A stretch of DNA of 64,000 nt from NCBI GenBank assembly GCA_016795145.1, contig JAEUII010000121.1:1-64000 (forward strand). Reading direction: 5' to 3'. Numbering within the stretch: the stretch's first letter is position 1; every line of letters starts with the position of its first letter. This document shows, piece by piece, positions 17,690 through 26,524 of this stretch. The stretch is from Planctomycetaceae bacterium. GTDB taxonomy: Bacteria > Planctomycetota > Planctomycetia > Planctomycetales > Planctomycetaceae. The notes beneath the pieces are model-generated. The model did no database searches. It saw nothing but the letters and a program-made list of their open reading frames with translations, and had not been told where the DNA came from. A program made the position numbers and the translations under genes.

Positions 17690-19177
17690 CTATTTCGGAG
17701 CACCCCACATCTCGTTGGCCCACTTGATGAAATGCTCGACGTTCGGATCGTCGGTATGGCCACCATCGTGCTGGCGCCAGGCGAGTTGGCCGGTGAGAAG
17801 GCCTTCGTTGACGGGGGGCATGAGCTCGTTCATGTAATCATCCGTTCGACCAAGATCCTTCGCGCCGACAAGACGGAAGACCGGCTGAGCAGCAATTGTG
17901 GCCATGAAGCTTCCTCGCTGATCGAGCCACAAAGCATCTCCCTTCTCCGGTACGCCATAACTAATGAACGTCAGTCGTGGCGCACAGAGTGCAATCAGTT
18001 CGTGGGCGTCGACTGGAAGATCGCTGGAGTCTCGTCGCCCAAATCCAGATTCCTCAGCGCCGTATTTCAGAAAGTTCCCGGCCATCCAGTGATACTCTCC
18101 TGATCCTGTCAGGTTCTCAACCGACTCGCCAAAGTTCCGCCGATACAAACTGGTGCCGCCTTCGCCGGCAGATGCGATCAGCCCGGCAGCAAACCGCTCT
18201 TCAAACGCCAGAGTCACGAGAGCCGCTTTGCCGAACCGAGATACTCCGTCGATCGCGACTCGTTTCGCATTCACACCGGGAACGGTTTCCAGATAGTCCA
18301 GACCGCGAGATGCTCCCCAGGCCCAGGCTCGCAGCGTTCCCCATTGCTCAGGCGTTCGAGGCTGCCCAAGATTTGTGAGACCGATGATCCCGCGAGTCAA
18401 TCCGGCTCCCTTTGGTTCTTCCGCCGGAGCCTGTGCAACAAAAGGCCTTGGCCGCCATCCACCGGCATCATCCTGGAACGACGTGGGATTCAGAATCGCG
18501 TAGCCCCATCCGGCCTGGATGAGTCGATCGGCTTTCGATGGTCCTTGAGGCCCACGAAATCCACCCCCGAATCCTCCTCCAAACGGAGAACGCTCAAAAG
18601 GAGTCATACCGAAGTACATGAGCACAGGTACTGGTTCATCAGAGGTCTTCGGCAACGTCAGCGACATCGAAATTCTGACCTCGATTTCCGGGCAGGCAGA
18701 ATTGTCGACGGTGCCAACGATGTGTTGCTCGGTGGCTTGCTGGCCGCCAACCGTGATCTCGCGAGTCTCCTTCAGTTCCCATGTCACTTTGGGAACGTTG
18801 CCAGGAACTCGCCCGACCACTTCGCGTTCGAAGAGCTCAACAATTTCCGGTCGCCGCTTCTTCCACCAGTCATCTGCCGACGTCAACTTCTGACCGTCCG
18901 CCAAAGTTAGTGGATCGGGCAACACGGGATACGGATTGGCCTGCGCTTCGTCATAGTTGGCGGCATTCGGCCCTTTGGCCGATGGGTTACCGTCTCGGCC
19001 AGGTCGAAGCCTCGTGATCCCGAGCTGGTCCATCATGTTCTGATGATCCTGCTTCACGGTGAACACAACCGGGGCAGAGCGGTTCGCCGCTTCCTGAGCC
19101 GAAGCGATGGAGGTGACGACAGTCAAAACGCCAGCCGCGATGACCGTAAGTCGCTTCGTGTTTGGGCCCCAATCCAT
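17690..19177 (-). CDS. Secreted CE15-type glucuronoyl esterase
   Basis: This 495-residue protein has an AAGGAG ribosome site before the ATG at 19177 and a signal peptide (VIAAGVLTVVTSIASAQ). The serine motif is GVSRFGK (Ser313), the CE15 version of GxSxxG, and the catalytic His is probably His474 in RQHDGGHTDD; HEL.ALCAPR and FISYGVPEKGDALW are also typical of the family. CE15 enzymes cleave ester bonds between glucuronoxylan and lignin, or related glucuronate esters. The Gly/Phe-rich stretch around residues 198-210 is an unusual low-complexity loop. It stands alone, divergent from the LVIVD gene, with no polysaccharide-utilisation genes nearby, so the natural substrate is open. Confidence 0.85.
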   Translation of the reverse strand: MDWGPNTKRLTVIAAGVLTVVTSIASAQEAANRSAPVVFTVKQDHQNMMDQLGITRLRPGRDGNPSAKGPNAANYDEAQANPYPVLPDPLTLADGQKLTSADDWWKKRRPEIVELFEREVVGRVPGNVPKVTWELKETREITVGGQQATEQHIVGTVDNSACPEIEVRISMSLTLPKTSDEPVPVLMYFGMTPFERSPFGGGFGGGFRGPQGPSKADRLIQAGWGYAILNPTSFQDDAGGWRPRPFVAQAPAEEPKGAGLTRGIIGLTNLGQPRTPEQWGTLRAWAWGASRGLDYLETVPGVNAKRVAIDGVSRFGKAALVTLAFEERFAAGLIASAGEGGTSLYRRNFGESVENLTGSGEYHWMAGNFLKYGAEESGFGRRDSSDLPVDAHELIALCAPRLTFISYGVPEKGDALWLDQRGSFMATIAAQPVFRLVGAKDLGRTDDYMNELMPPVNEGLLTGQLAWRQHDGGHTDDPNVEHFIKWANEMWGAPK

Positions 19178-19427
19178 AGTAAAACTCCTTGTACCGAATT
19201 GTACTGGCAGGTCGGAAGCAACTATCGACTGTGATCGCCCGGTTGTCGATTCACCGAGCGGTGCGAATCATGCAAATCTGTCCCGCGAACGAAACCAAAG
19301 TAGTCGGTCGCAGCGTAGTCCTGACTACGTTTTGGCTGCTGACCTGCCTTCGAATCGCAATCCTGCATAAACTACCGGGTGAAGTCGAGTGAATCCTGAC
19401 CACCACAGGTACTCCAGGGGATCGCAG

Positions 19428-20600
19428 ATGTGCTTGAACAGAACACTGTTGACAGCGGTTGCACTTTGGATGTTTCACTTGAACATCGTGGTGGCCCAGT
19501 CGAAGTCGCCAGGTGGCAAGTCGGAAGTAGAGTTTCAGCATCGCTACGATATCCCGTTCCGCATCACTGATGGCCTGCCGATGACAATGGTGGCCGACGC
19601 TGAGGGGCGTTCGTTTCTTTATGTGGCCGCAAAGGAAGGCGGTTTCAGGATCTTTGATGTGAGCAGATCGCCCGTACTCACTAAGACGATCCCGATCAAA
19701 GAGCTGGATTCACTGCATGTGATGAGCCTGACACAATCGGGACGTCGAATCTACCTGGCACTCGGCAACCACTGGGGACGGCATGAGTCAGTGGGATTGG
19801 CGATCGTTGATGTCCAGAATCCCAAAGCCGCGCGAGTGCTTGGAATCTGGAAGGACAAAGAGACTGGCGGAGCGGCAGGAGCCATTGTTGTGGATGGGCA
19901 GACCGCATTTCTTGCGGCGATGGAGAAAGGTCTCGTCAGCCTGGACGTCAGCCGGCCGAGCAACATCAGGGAACTGTCGCGACTTCAGCCGCGGCTGGAT
20001 TTCCCGGACGCAAAACCTGACAAAACCAAGATCAACGCACGAGGCCTGGCACTGGTCGGGGATCTGCTGTTTCTTTGCTACGACGCTGGTGGTGTGCGAG
20101 TGATTGATGTGTCGGATCCGGAAAAACTCACAGAGATCGGTCGATACTCGAACCCTGCAATGAATGGGCTTCCTCGAGCCTACAACAACATTGTTGTGGA
20201 TGGCAAATATGCTTATGTCACAGCGGATTATGTGGGGATGGAGGTTCTTGATGTCTCGAACCCGCGTTCAATCAAACTGGCAGCCTGGTGGAATCCATGG
20301 ACTCCTCAACCTTCGGCCCTCCATTGGTTTTCCAGTCCTGGGCATGCCAACGAGATTGCTTTCGATTCCAAACGCAGACTCCTTCTGATGTCTGCCGGAC
20401 GCAGTGATCTCGTTGCGATCAGCGTAGCGACACCCGGCAAGCCATTGCAGGTCGGAACAATTGGCGATGTGGAAGACTCACACGCCACATGGGGCCTGGC
20501 GTTGCAGAACGATCGCATCTATCTTTCTTACATCCGGACTCTTGGCATTCCATTTCGAGCGGACTGGGCTGGTGTCAAAGCGTTCGATTTCCAGGAGTAG
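19428..20600 (+). CDS. Secreted LVIVD-repeat beta-propeller protein
   Basis: The ATG at 19428 has an AGGGGA site six bases upstream and starts a signal peptide (LLTAVALWMFHLNIVVAQ); the frame opens at a GTG at 19389 but without support. The 390-residue product contains repeated blade cores such as LAIVDVQNP, LVSLDVSRP, VRVIDVSDP and MEVLDVSNP, spaced about 45-60 residues, which are LVIVD repeats forming a beta-propeller. Such proteins are exported or surface-located and their ligands are unknown. A small membrane protein gene follows after 45 bases and may be co-transcribed. Confidence 0.85.
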   Translation: MCLNRTLLTAVALWMFHLNIVVAQSKSPGGKSEVEFQHRYDIPFRITDGLPMTMVADAEGRSFLYVAAKEGGFRIFDVSRSPVLTKTIPIKELDSLHVMSLTQSGRRIYLALGNHWGRHESVGLAIVDVQNPKAARVLGIWKDKETGGAAGAIVVDGQTAFLAAMEKGLVSLDVSRPSNIRELSRLQPRLDFPDAKPDKTKINARGLALVGDLLFLCYDAGGVRVIDVSDPEKLTEIGRYSNPAMNGLPRAYNNIVVDGKYAYVTADYVGMEVLDVSNPRSIKLAAWWNPWTPQPSALHWFSSPGHANEIAFDSKRRLLLMSAGRSDLVAISVATPGKPLQVGTIGDVEDSHATWGLALQNDRIYLSYIRTLGIPFRADWAGVKAFDFQE

Positions 20601-20645
20601 TCGCTGACGCGACTTCGCCCTTTCATCAATGAACTCCAGGACGGG

Positions 20646-21065
20646 ATGCAGAAAATGAAGAACTGGCAGGCGACGGTTTGCGGCATTGTCGCGGGGGCGA
20701 TCATCAATCTGGGTCTCGTGACCGTTGGCATGTCCGTCTTTCCGCTTCCTGAGGGAATCGACGCATCCAACATGGATGAGATTCGAAAGTTGATGCCGAC
20801 TCTGCCTGTTGGCAACTTCGTCTTCCCGCTGCTTGGCCATGCACTGGGGACATTGATCGGTGCAACTGTCGCTGCAAAACTTGCCGCTAACAGTCCGCTG
20901 CGACGAGCACTCATCGTGGGAGGCATATTTCTCCTTGGTGGCATCGCAATGATCATCAACTGCAGCGGCCCCACGTGGTTCATCGTGACAGACCTGGTTC
21001 TCTGCTATTTTCCAATGGCACTTCTGGGCGGCACACTCGGAATGAAACTCCGGCCTCCTGCGTAG
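20646..21065 (+). CDS. Small four-helix integral membrane protein
   Basis: The 139-residue product has four hydrophobic segments (about residues 8-30, 55-80, 88-106 and 110-132) and little else; AGGA lies five bases before the ATG. The pattern of a long first loop (PLPEGIDASNMDEIRKLM) with conserved-looking Gly and Pro suggests a real protein, and I have seen similar short planctomycete membrane proteins, but no function is known. It follows the LVIVD gene on the same strand. A hairpin at 21066-21085 starts directly after its stop codon. Confidence 0.7.
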   Translation: MQKMKNWQATVCGIVAGAIINLGLVTVGMSVFPLPEGIDASNMDEIRKLMPTLPVGNFVFPLLGHALGTLIGATVAAKLAANSPLRRALIVGGIFLLGGIAMIINCSGPTWFIVTDLVLCYFPMALLGGTLGMKLRPPA

Positions 21066-21085
21066 AACCGCTGTCCTCAGCGGTT
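21066..21085 (+). terminator. Hairpin between convergent genes, possible terminator
   Basis: AACCGCTG and CAGCGGTT form a perfect 8-base stem with a TCCT loop directly after the stop at 21065. Only a weak T-rich stretch (ACTGTTCTTTC) follows, so termination is plausible but not certain. Confidence 0.5.
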
Positions 21086-21113
21086 ACTGTTCTTTCCCCC
21101 GACAGTTCCCTCT

Positions 21114-21554
21114 TCAGCCTTCCAGCCCAATGTAGATCGTCGTCTCGACTTTCGCCGGATCATCGCTATGGTGTCCGTAGACCTCGACAGAATACTTGCC
21201 CATCCGCTCACCTCGTGCGGCGATCTCTGTCTTTAGAGCATTCCACTTGGCAGGCAACTCCTGATACGGACCAACGTGGATGTGCTTCAAATATCGAGTC
21301 AGCTCGAACTGCAGCGATTCGAGCCCCGCAGGAATCGCGACACCCGGCAGTAACTCTACGCCTGTCAACATTCTGCTGTCCGACAGATAAACCCAGTGAT
21401 TGATCCCGGTCGTCTTCGTTCCTGTTCCTTTCACAATTCCCCACATCTCGTTCATCAGCCTCATACCAACAGGAGCCCAGGCGTTGTTTTCGACAACAGA
21501 AGAGATCCCCGCGAGACAGAATGAAATCGGCGTTTGATGAATTTCGATGTCCAT
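21114..21554 (-). CDS. GyrI-like / AraC effector-binding-domain protein
   Basis: Starting at the ATG at 21554 this is a 146-residue stand-alone domain. Successive strands end in WVYLSDSRML, GVELLPGVAIPAGL and YLKHIHVGPYQELPAKWNAL, the last matching the HxGpYxxlxxaw segment that is the most recognisable part of the SOUL/GyrI-like small-molecule-binding fold. Family members bind drugs or hydrophobic effectors in the cytoplasm. No regulator partner is adjacent. A longer frame to 21605 is available but adds nothing domain-like. Confidence 0.75.
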   Translation of the reverse strand: MDIEIHQTPISFCLAGISSVVENNAWAPVGMRLMNEMWGIVKGTGTKTTGINHWVYLSDSRMLTGVELLPGVAIPAGLESLQFELTRYLKHIHVGPYQELPAKWNALKTEIAARGERMGKYSVEVYGHHSDDPAKVETTIYIGLEG

Positions 21555-21751
21555 AGTGCAGACGACTCCACCCACAAAAAAACGGCTCACGATGATCGGG
21601 CCCACGTGTCACTGACGTGTTCTAACGGGTAACCTACCAGAACCACAATACGACCGAACACTGCACATCGAATTGGACGATGATGCCATAGATTCACAGT
21701 GAGAACACGGCAGAAACACTCACACTCTGATCGCTGAAAGATTGCCAGACC

Positions 21752-22459
21752 ATGACCGCCGCTGAAATCGTTGAAGAGCTCAAGAGCCTTGCTTCTGACA
21801 GCATTCGAAAGACACTGCTTCGACATCGCGTCGCGGAGCCGGTGCTTGGGGTGAAAGTCGAACATCTGAAGAAGATTCAAAAACGAATCCGCAAGAACTA
21901 CGAACTCTCGCTCGAGCTTTACGATACGGGCATCTACGACGCGATGTACCTTGCGGGTCTGATTGCCGATGAGCAGAAGATGACGAAGAAGGACCTTGAA
22001 AAGTGGGCGAAGCAGGCAACCAGCCAGGCGCTCTGTGGCTCAACAGTTCCCTGGATTGCGGCAGAAAGTCGCTTTGGCTGGAACCTTGGAACCAAATGGA
22101 TTGACTCGAAGAAAGAGAACATCGCATCGATCGGATGGGCGACACTTAGCAGTCTTGTTGCGATCCAACAGGATGATGAACTGGACATCGAGGCACTCAC
22201 GTCCCTTATAAATCGCGTCGAGAAGGAAATCCACACAGCTCCCAACGCAGTGCGCTATTCGATGAATGGCTTTCTGATCGCGGTTGGCTGCTATGTGAAG
22301 CCGATGACAAAAATCGCGGAAGATACAGGTCGACGAATTGGAAAGCTCTCGATCGACGTTGGCGATACGGACTGCAAAATCGCCAGCTGCCAGGAGTACA
22401 TCGATAAAGTCCGCAAGCGAGGAACGCTTGGAAAGAAAAGGAAAACGGCACGATGCTAA
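21752..22459 (+). CDS. AlkD-like DNA alkylation repair protein
   Basis: This 235-residue, mostly helical protein matches the DNA alkylation repair (AlkD/DUF1061-like) family: VLGVKVEHLKKIQKRI near the N-terminus, YDAMYLAGLIADEQKMTKKDLEKWA, a W-containing helix with ESRFGWNLGTKWIDS, and repeats of about 35-40 residues characteristic of a HEAT-like superhelix. Related proteins excise bulky or cationic alkylated bases without base flipping; the smaller stand-alone members such as this are less well characterised. A basic tail (KRGTLGKKRKTARC) could contact DNA. It lies between two minus-strand genes as a single transcription unit. Confidence 0.8.
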   Translation: MTAAEIVEELKSLASDSIRKTLLRHRVAEPVLGVKVEHLKKIQKRIRKNYELSLELYDTGIYDAMYLAGLIADEQKMTKKDLEKWAKQATSQALCGSTVPWIAAESRFGWNLGTKWIDSKKENIASIGWATLSSLVAIQQDDELDIEALTSLINRVEKEIHTAPNAVRYSMNGFLIAVGCYVKPMTKIAEDTGRRIGKLSIDVGDTDCKIASCQEYIDKVRKRGTLGKKRKTARC

Positions 22460-22883
22460 CCCGGAAAACCTGAATCGTTCCGATCAAAGCTTGTCGCCAG
22501 ACAGCATCCCCATACTGACACTATACTGACAGAAGTAGCCCGGGCTTCGCGAGTCCACGCCTCGGTCGCACGCGGTTGTCCCCGCCTGACGCGAAGTGTG
22601 GCATCACCGATTCCCGAAGTCGGAGCACCTTTCGCACGGGCCACGACCCGAAATTCAAAACAGGAAGATGCACTAGACGGGAACTTCCTCTTCGCCTCGT
22701 GCTCCACGTTGCGCCGAGAAACATCGTTGGAACCACCAGGCTTGGCAAGTGGATTCCACGTCCGCCGATTGCCTGGCCCGCATGATTCCGAAAGCCGCAA
22801 CACTCTGAGTTCGAGTACCCGTTTGTGTTGGATCGAAGTGCCGAATTTCGGTCGGGGTCATAGGTCATAGGTCATCCCGCTAA
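22460..22883. other. Gene-free stretch with a short heptamer repeat
   Basis: No frame on either strand has family features, although several stay open. At 22856-22875 the heptamer GGTCATA is repeated almost three times. No promoter is expected, since the flanking genes converge here. Confidence 0.55.
22856..22875. repeat. Heptanucleotide tandem repeat (GGTCATA)
   Basis: Two full copies and one six-base partial copy of GGTCATA stand in a row, just after the stop side of the TPR gene. Confidence 0.8.
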
Positions 22884-23777
22884 CTAGGGAAACGAAAACA
22901 ACATCCGAGGGGAACTCAAGTCGTTGCCGGATTCCTTTGAGAACGAGATCCGCTGAAAGGCTTTCTGTGCGCCATCATGATCGCCGAGTGACTTCAAGGC
23001 GTAGCCAAGCTGAACGAGCGACAGGATATCCGCTGGATCCTTTCCCAGACGCTCTTCTGCCTTTTGTCGAACCGCGTCAGCATCGCCCTTTGACTTCATC
23101 AGTTCCGAATAGCGTTCGCCAAACCAAAGATCCTTGAAACTGACGGATGTCATTCGATCCGGATTCTTCAGATCATTATGGCATGCCTGACAGCGCGACT
23201 CTGTCCAGTACGGCAGATGACCAATCATCTTCTCGATTGCTTCACGTTCGGCTTCCGCATTCCCTTCAAGGCGTGCAATCTTTGCCTGGAGTGCAAAGAC
23301 GCGCCGTTCCTCCCGTGGATTCAGTTCGTCCGTGTTGATCGCTGCCAGGATCTTCTTTGACTCATCTACCTCAGCACGAGTCAGCTTACCATAGGCAAGT
23401 AGGACTTCGTAAATTTTGTCCGATGGGAAGGTCGTTTGTTTCTCTCCAAGTTCTTTCAATCGCCCCAGATCACCAAGCTGAAGTGCATTGTCTCGTGCAA
23501 GTGAAATCCAGGTGTCCTGCTGAGTCTCTGTGAGTTTATCGAATGGAATCTGCTGCAGGATGTCGGCGGCCTTCTTTGCCTCTTCCGAAAGTCCGTTTCG
23601 TGACAGCGTGCGAACCTCGTCCAATTGCGTCTCGAGAGGATCTTTGGCTGGCGTTGATTCCTGACCAGCATCCTGCAACTCAGTCGATCCCGTCACTGGC
23701 ACCACAAGCAATGCGGCAGTCGCCAAAGTGGAAAGCAATACGAACCCTGAAAAAGAAACCCGCGTTGAGAGAGACAT
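22884..23777 (-). CDS. Secreted TPR protein with a single c-type haem motif
   Basis: I choose the ATG at 23777, which has AGGA eight bases upstream and opens directly into a signal peptide (VSFSGFVLLSTLATAALLVVP); the frame extends to 23891 without support. The 297-residue product is helical with TPR-like repeats (for example SLVQLGYALKSLGDHDGAQKAFQ near the end, followed by QRI). Between the repeats lies CQACH (Cys196, Cys199, His200), a CxxCH haem-attachment motif in a segment reading WTESRCQACHND. It may be a periplasmic scaffold with one covalently bound haem; one motif alone could also be accidental. No cytochrome maturation genes are nearby. Confidence 0.7.
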   Translation of the reverse strand: MSLSTRVSFSGFVLLSTLATAALLVVPVTGSTELQDAGQESTPAKDPLETQLDEVRTLSRNGLSEEAKKAADILQQIPFDKLTETQQDTWISLARDNALQLGDLGRLKELGEKQTTFPSDKIYEVLLAYGKLTRAEVDESKKILAAINTDELNPREERRVFALQAKIARLEGNAEAEREAIEKMIGHLPYWTESRCQACHNDLKNPDRMTSVSFKDLWFGERYSELMKSKGDADAVRQKAEERLGKDPADILSLVQLGYALKSLGDHDGAQKAFQRISFSKESGNDLSSPRMLFSFP

Positions 23778-24150
23778 AGCCAGATCCTGAGTTGGCATTC
23801 GCCAAAAGTCAATTGCGGCTGCTCTTCCACAAGCGATCACCTTCTTAACCTGATCCGTGAAGTGCCGCAAGTGACGGAATCGCGAATTCAATCCGCCCAG
23901 GCCAAATCGGCAAAGAACGCCAGCAAACCCTCAAACCCTCAAACATCGATCGTCGATGTCATCGAGCGCGGCTCTGCGAAGAGTACTTGTCAGGTACGAG
24001 AATTCGGATGTGCAAGTGTGCGTCAGGATCGCGATACAACAGCGAGGTCTCTAGTATGTTGTCCGTGGAGAGCGAGTCGGTATCACTGCAATAGGCATTG
24101 GCTAACAGGCCGATCCGTCGATGATCAGACCGAATCGCCAATCAGGATTA
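23778..24150. other. Divergent promoter region
   Basis: The region separates the TPR gene (minus) from the Cys-rich gene (plus) and must hold both promoters. A doubled AACCCTCA and a small palindrome (ATCGATCGTCGAT) near 23945-23957 were noticed. No gene is seen. Confidence 0.5.
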
Positions 24151-24966
24151 ATGGTATCTCGGCGGCTTCTTTGCCTGGCCGTTGCGGTTGCGTTTACGCT
24201 CACAGTGTTCCCAATCCCGCTGCCTGTTAGTGCTCCCATTCGCACGCAGAAAGACACCAGCGAACCGTTTCCGTGTCAGAATCGCCCATGCGGCTGTAGC
24301 TCTGCGGATCAGTGCTGGAAGAAGTGCTGCTGTTTCACAAATCAGCAGAAAGTTACCTGGGCGAAGAAGAATGACGTCAGCATTCCGCTATTTGTCGTCG
24401 ACGCTGCGAAAGACGAGGCAAGACTCAATTCCCAAATGGACCTGGCTGAACTTTCCGATGAACAACTGGAGACGGAAATCTGTTCTTTGCCAGAGCATGT
24501 CCACACTCAGCACACTCCACCGCAGGAACCACTGTCGGAGATGCAGCGGGGTACCAAAAATTCGCCTGAAGATTCGTCATCGACCACTCCCGGGAAAGTT
24601 GCTCGCGGGATTGTCGGATGGATGGCCGGATTTCTGAATCTTTCGAAGCAACATTCTGTGGATGAGCTGATTGCAAAGCTGGACACTCAAGTGACACAAG
24701 TCACAAAGGGAATTCGCGAATATCTCACCACGACCACTGATCCGGATCCCGAGTCCTTTTCCGACATCCAGCTTGTGCTGATCATTAAGGCGATGGAGTG
24801 TCGAGGCCAGGGCAGCCAATGGGTCGTCTGTGCTCCGGTCACCATGCAGTTTTCCGTTTGCCTCAAAACCGTTCCCGATGCCTGTATAGAGTTTGTGCAG
24901 GATTATTCAGAACGTCTCGAGAGAGGCTCGCTTCAGCCTCCCGTCCCGCCTCCCCGCATTAGCTAG
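24151..24966 (+). CDS. Secreted Cys-rich protein of unknown function (planctomycete family)
   Basis: The ATG at 24151 has AGGA three to four bases upstream and starts a signal peptide (RRLLCLAVAVAFTLTVF); an ATG at 24121 is the alternative. The 271-residue product has a block of seven cysteines in 20 residues (PCQNRPCGCSSADQCWKKCC, about residues 41-60) followed by a further Cys and a WAKKN segment. I recall the same FPC..CGCxSAxQCW..CCCF pattern from other planctomycete proteins, but no function. The spacing suggests a disulfide-bonded or metal-cluster domain outside the cytoplasm. The C-terminal half (Gln/Thr-rich, then VVCAPVTMQFSVC) is separate. It opens the row of exported redox-type genes to 33.2 kb. 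Confidence 0.7.
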   Translation: MVSRRLLCLAVAVAFTLTVFPIPLPVSAPIRTQKDTSEPFPCQNRPCGCSSADQCWKKCCCFTNQQKVTWAKKNDVSIPLFVVDAAKDEARLNSQMDLAELSDEQLETEICSLPEHVHTQHTPPQEPLSEMQRGTKNSPEDSSSTTPGKVARGIVGWMAGFLNLSKQHSVDELIAKLDTQVTQVTKGIREYLTTTTDPDPESFSDIQLVLIIKAMECRGQGSQWVVCAPVTMQFSVCLKTVPDACIEFVQDYSERLERGSLQPPVPPPRIS

Positions 24967-25408
24967 TGCGTTGTCAAGACAAAGAGTTCGGGTTGTAGGT
25001 AGTGGATCTTGCCAGGGTCTCTGAGTCCCAGCACCTTTACCAGGCTCCATGATCCAAGAGTCAATGCTTGGCGAAGCTCCAGCCTCGCAGCATTTTCCCC
25101 TCCGACCGGGCTCGCATCCAGTCAAAGATGCTCACTCAAGGTGTGCGTGCAGCCGTAGCCTGCTGTCAACGACAGCAAGTCTCAATGCGTCTCGCCACCG
25201 TTGTTGTGCCCATCCGCATAGCAACTCAAACCAGGATCAGGCTTCGGCATCTGATTGTGTTTGATGATCGACGCGCCGACTGTGATCAGTCTCAGATTCC
25301 TACTGCGTGCCAAAGTGCGTGGTGATTGTTTCGCAAGCACCATGAGCCTGCTCATCATTCTCTTTCGTATTTGCTTTCTTCATTCCGACAATCCAAAGGA
25401 AAACTCTT
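24967..25408. other. Gene-free stretch upstream of DUF1559 gene
   Basis: No supported gene. Near 25000-25030 a sequence reading GGTAGTGGATCTTGCCAGGGTCTCTGAG matches a segment at 48558-48591 (GGTAGTGGATCTTGCTAAAGATCCCTGAG), a short dispersed hairpin. The promoter of the DUF1559 gene should be here. Confidence 0.5.
25000..25030 (+). repeat. Short dispersed hairpin (GGATCTT type), copy 1
   Basis: GGTAGTGGATCTTGCCA followed by GGGTCTCTGAG. The copy at 48558-48591 has an intact GGATCTT...AAGATCC stem; this copy is degraded on the right side. Confidence 0.6.
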
Positions 25409-26485
25409 ATGGCCATCCGTTTCCGCCAGCGTGGCTTTACGCTTATCGAGCTCTTGGTTGTGATCGCAATTATTGCGATTCTGGTTGCTCTGCTGCTTCC
25501 TGCCGTCCAGCAGGCTCGTGAGGCCGCTCGCCGAACTCAATGCAAAAACAACCTCAAGCAGATCGGACTTGCGCTGCATAATTATGAAAGTGCGCTCGGG
25601 GTCCTGCCTTCAATGTATTCAAACGGGGCTGCAAACAGTGGCAATTTCTCTGTTCAGGCACAGCTGCTGCCCTACATGGAGCAGGCTAACTTGCGCAATC
25701 TGATTGACTTCAGCATCAAACTGCAGGTTGGCTGCTGCCCAGGGGATGTTGCCCCGTCTCTGGTCGTCCCGGCAGCAACGATACTTCCGGTGTTTCGATG
25801 CCCCAGTGATCCAGGCCCTGATACCGTCCAGGTGAAGTCCGGTACAACAGGAGGTGCAACCGGCCAGATTTTCACGTACGCCTGCAACAATTATCACATG
25901 AATGCAGGTACTGCAGTCGGAAAGCTCTATGACTCTCGCCTGCCGACAGACGGAATTCTCTGGACCAATAGCAACGTCAAGTTCCGAGACATTACCGATG
26001 GGCTCAGCAACACTGCAGCATTTGCTGAATCAGTCATCGGGCTTCCCGCTCAGACGGTTCCGGCACCGACCAATCTGAAAGAACGTCGACGCAGCTACAT
26101 CAACGTTGCCTGCGTCTGGACGTCCAGCACGGTCCCGCCGGCAACCCCCGGACTGGCGAACGGTTACTCGACGCCATGGGATCCATCCGGATTCGAAGCC
26201 ATGACGGTTGCGATCAGCCGCGGCTGGGCAGGACAGCGAGGAGCTGGCTGGATTCATGGGCGCGAATACTGGACCGCTTACAACCACTATCACCAGCCCA
26301 ACAGCAGCATTCCCGATATGGGAACCTGTGGAAATGGGATCTTTGCGGCTCGCAGTGAGCATGCCGGTGGAGCTCAGATGGTTCTGTGCGACGGGAGCGT
26401 TCGCTTCGTCAGCGAAAACATTGATCTCGGTGTCTGGCGTGCGATCGGATCGCGCAGCACCGGAGACATTGTTTCTGAGTTCTAG
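25409..26485 (+). CDS. DUF1559 protein with type II prepilin N-terminus
   Basis: AAAGGA lies upstream of the ATG. The 358-residue protein begins with [20 protein letters not shown], a prepilin cleavage/methylation motif and hydrophobic spine, then [27 protein letters not shown], the hallmark of the large planctomycete DUF1559 family. The C-terminus has [19 protein letters not shown], the H-x(n)-DG motif shared by these proteins. They are pseudopilin-like exported proteins of unknown role, present in tens to hundreds of copies per planctomycete genome. This one is followed after 40 bases by a redoxin gene on the same strand. Confidence 0.93.
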   Translation: MAIRFRQRGFTLIELLVVIAIIAILVALLLPAVQQAREAARRTQCKNNLKQIGLALHNYESALGVLPSMYSNGAANSGNFSVQAQLLPYMEQANLRNLIDFSIKLQVGCCPGDVAPSLVVPAATILPVFRCPSDPGPDTVQVKSGTTGGATGQIFTYACNNYHMNAGTAVGKLYDSRLPTDGILWTNSNVKFRDITDGLSNTAAFAESVIGLPAQTVPAPTNLKERRRSYINVACVWTSSTVPPATPGLANGYSTPWDPSGFEAMTVAISRGWAGQRGAGWIHGREYWTAYNHYHQPNSSIPDMGTCGNGIFAARSEHAGGAQMVLCDGSVRFVSENIDLGVWRAIGSRSTGDIVSEF

Positions 26486-26524
26486 TCATTCCGTCCCTCT
26501 ATCCTTCACTTTGGAGTATGACGA

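Noticed and set aside
16658-17766. Long minus-strand open frames (339 and 353 residues) rich in SREGAKARRR-like sequence
   Set aside because: They are translations of the tandem hairpin array; the repeated peptides follow the DNA repeat, and they run into the flanking genes on both sides.
22456-22870. Pair of overlapping 115-residue minus-strand frames
   Set aside because: No motifs or starts with ribosome sites; both strands stay open because the stretch is GC-rich.
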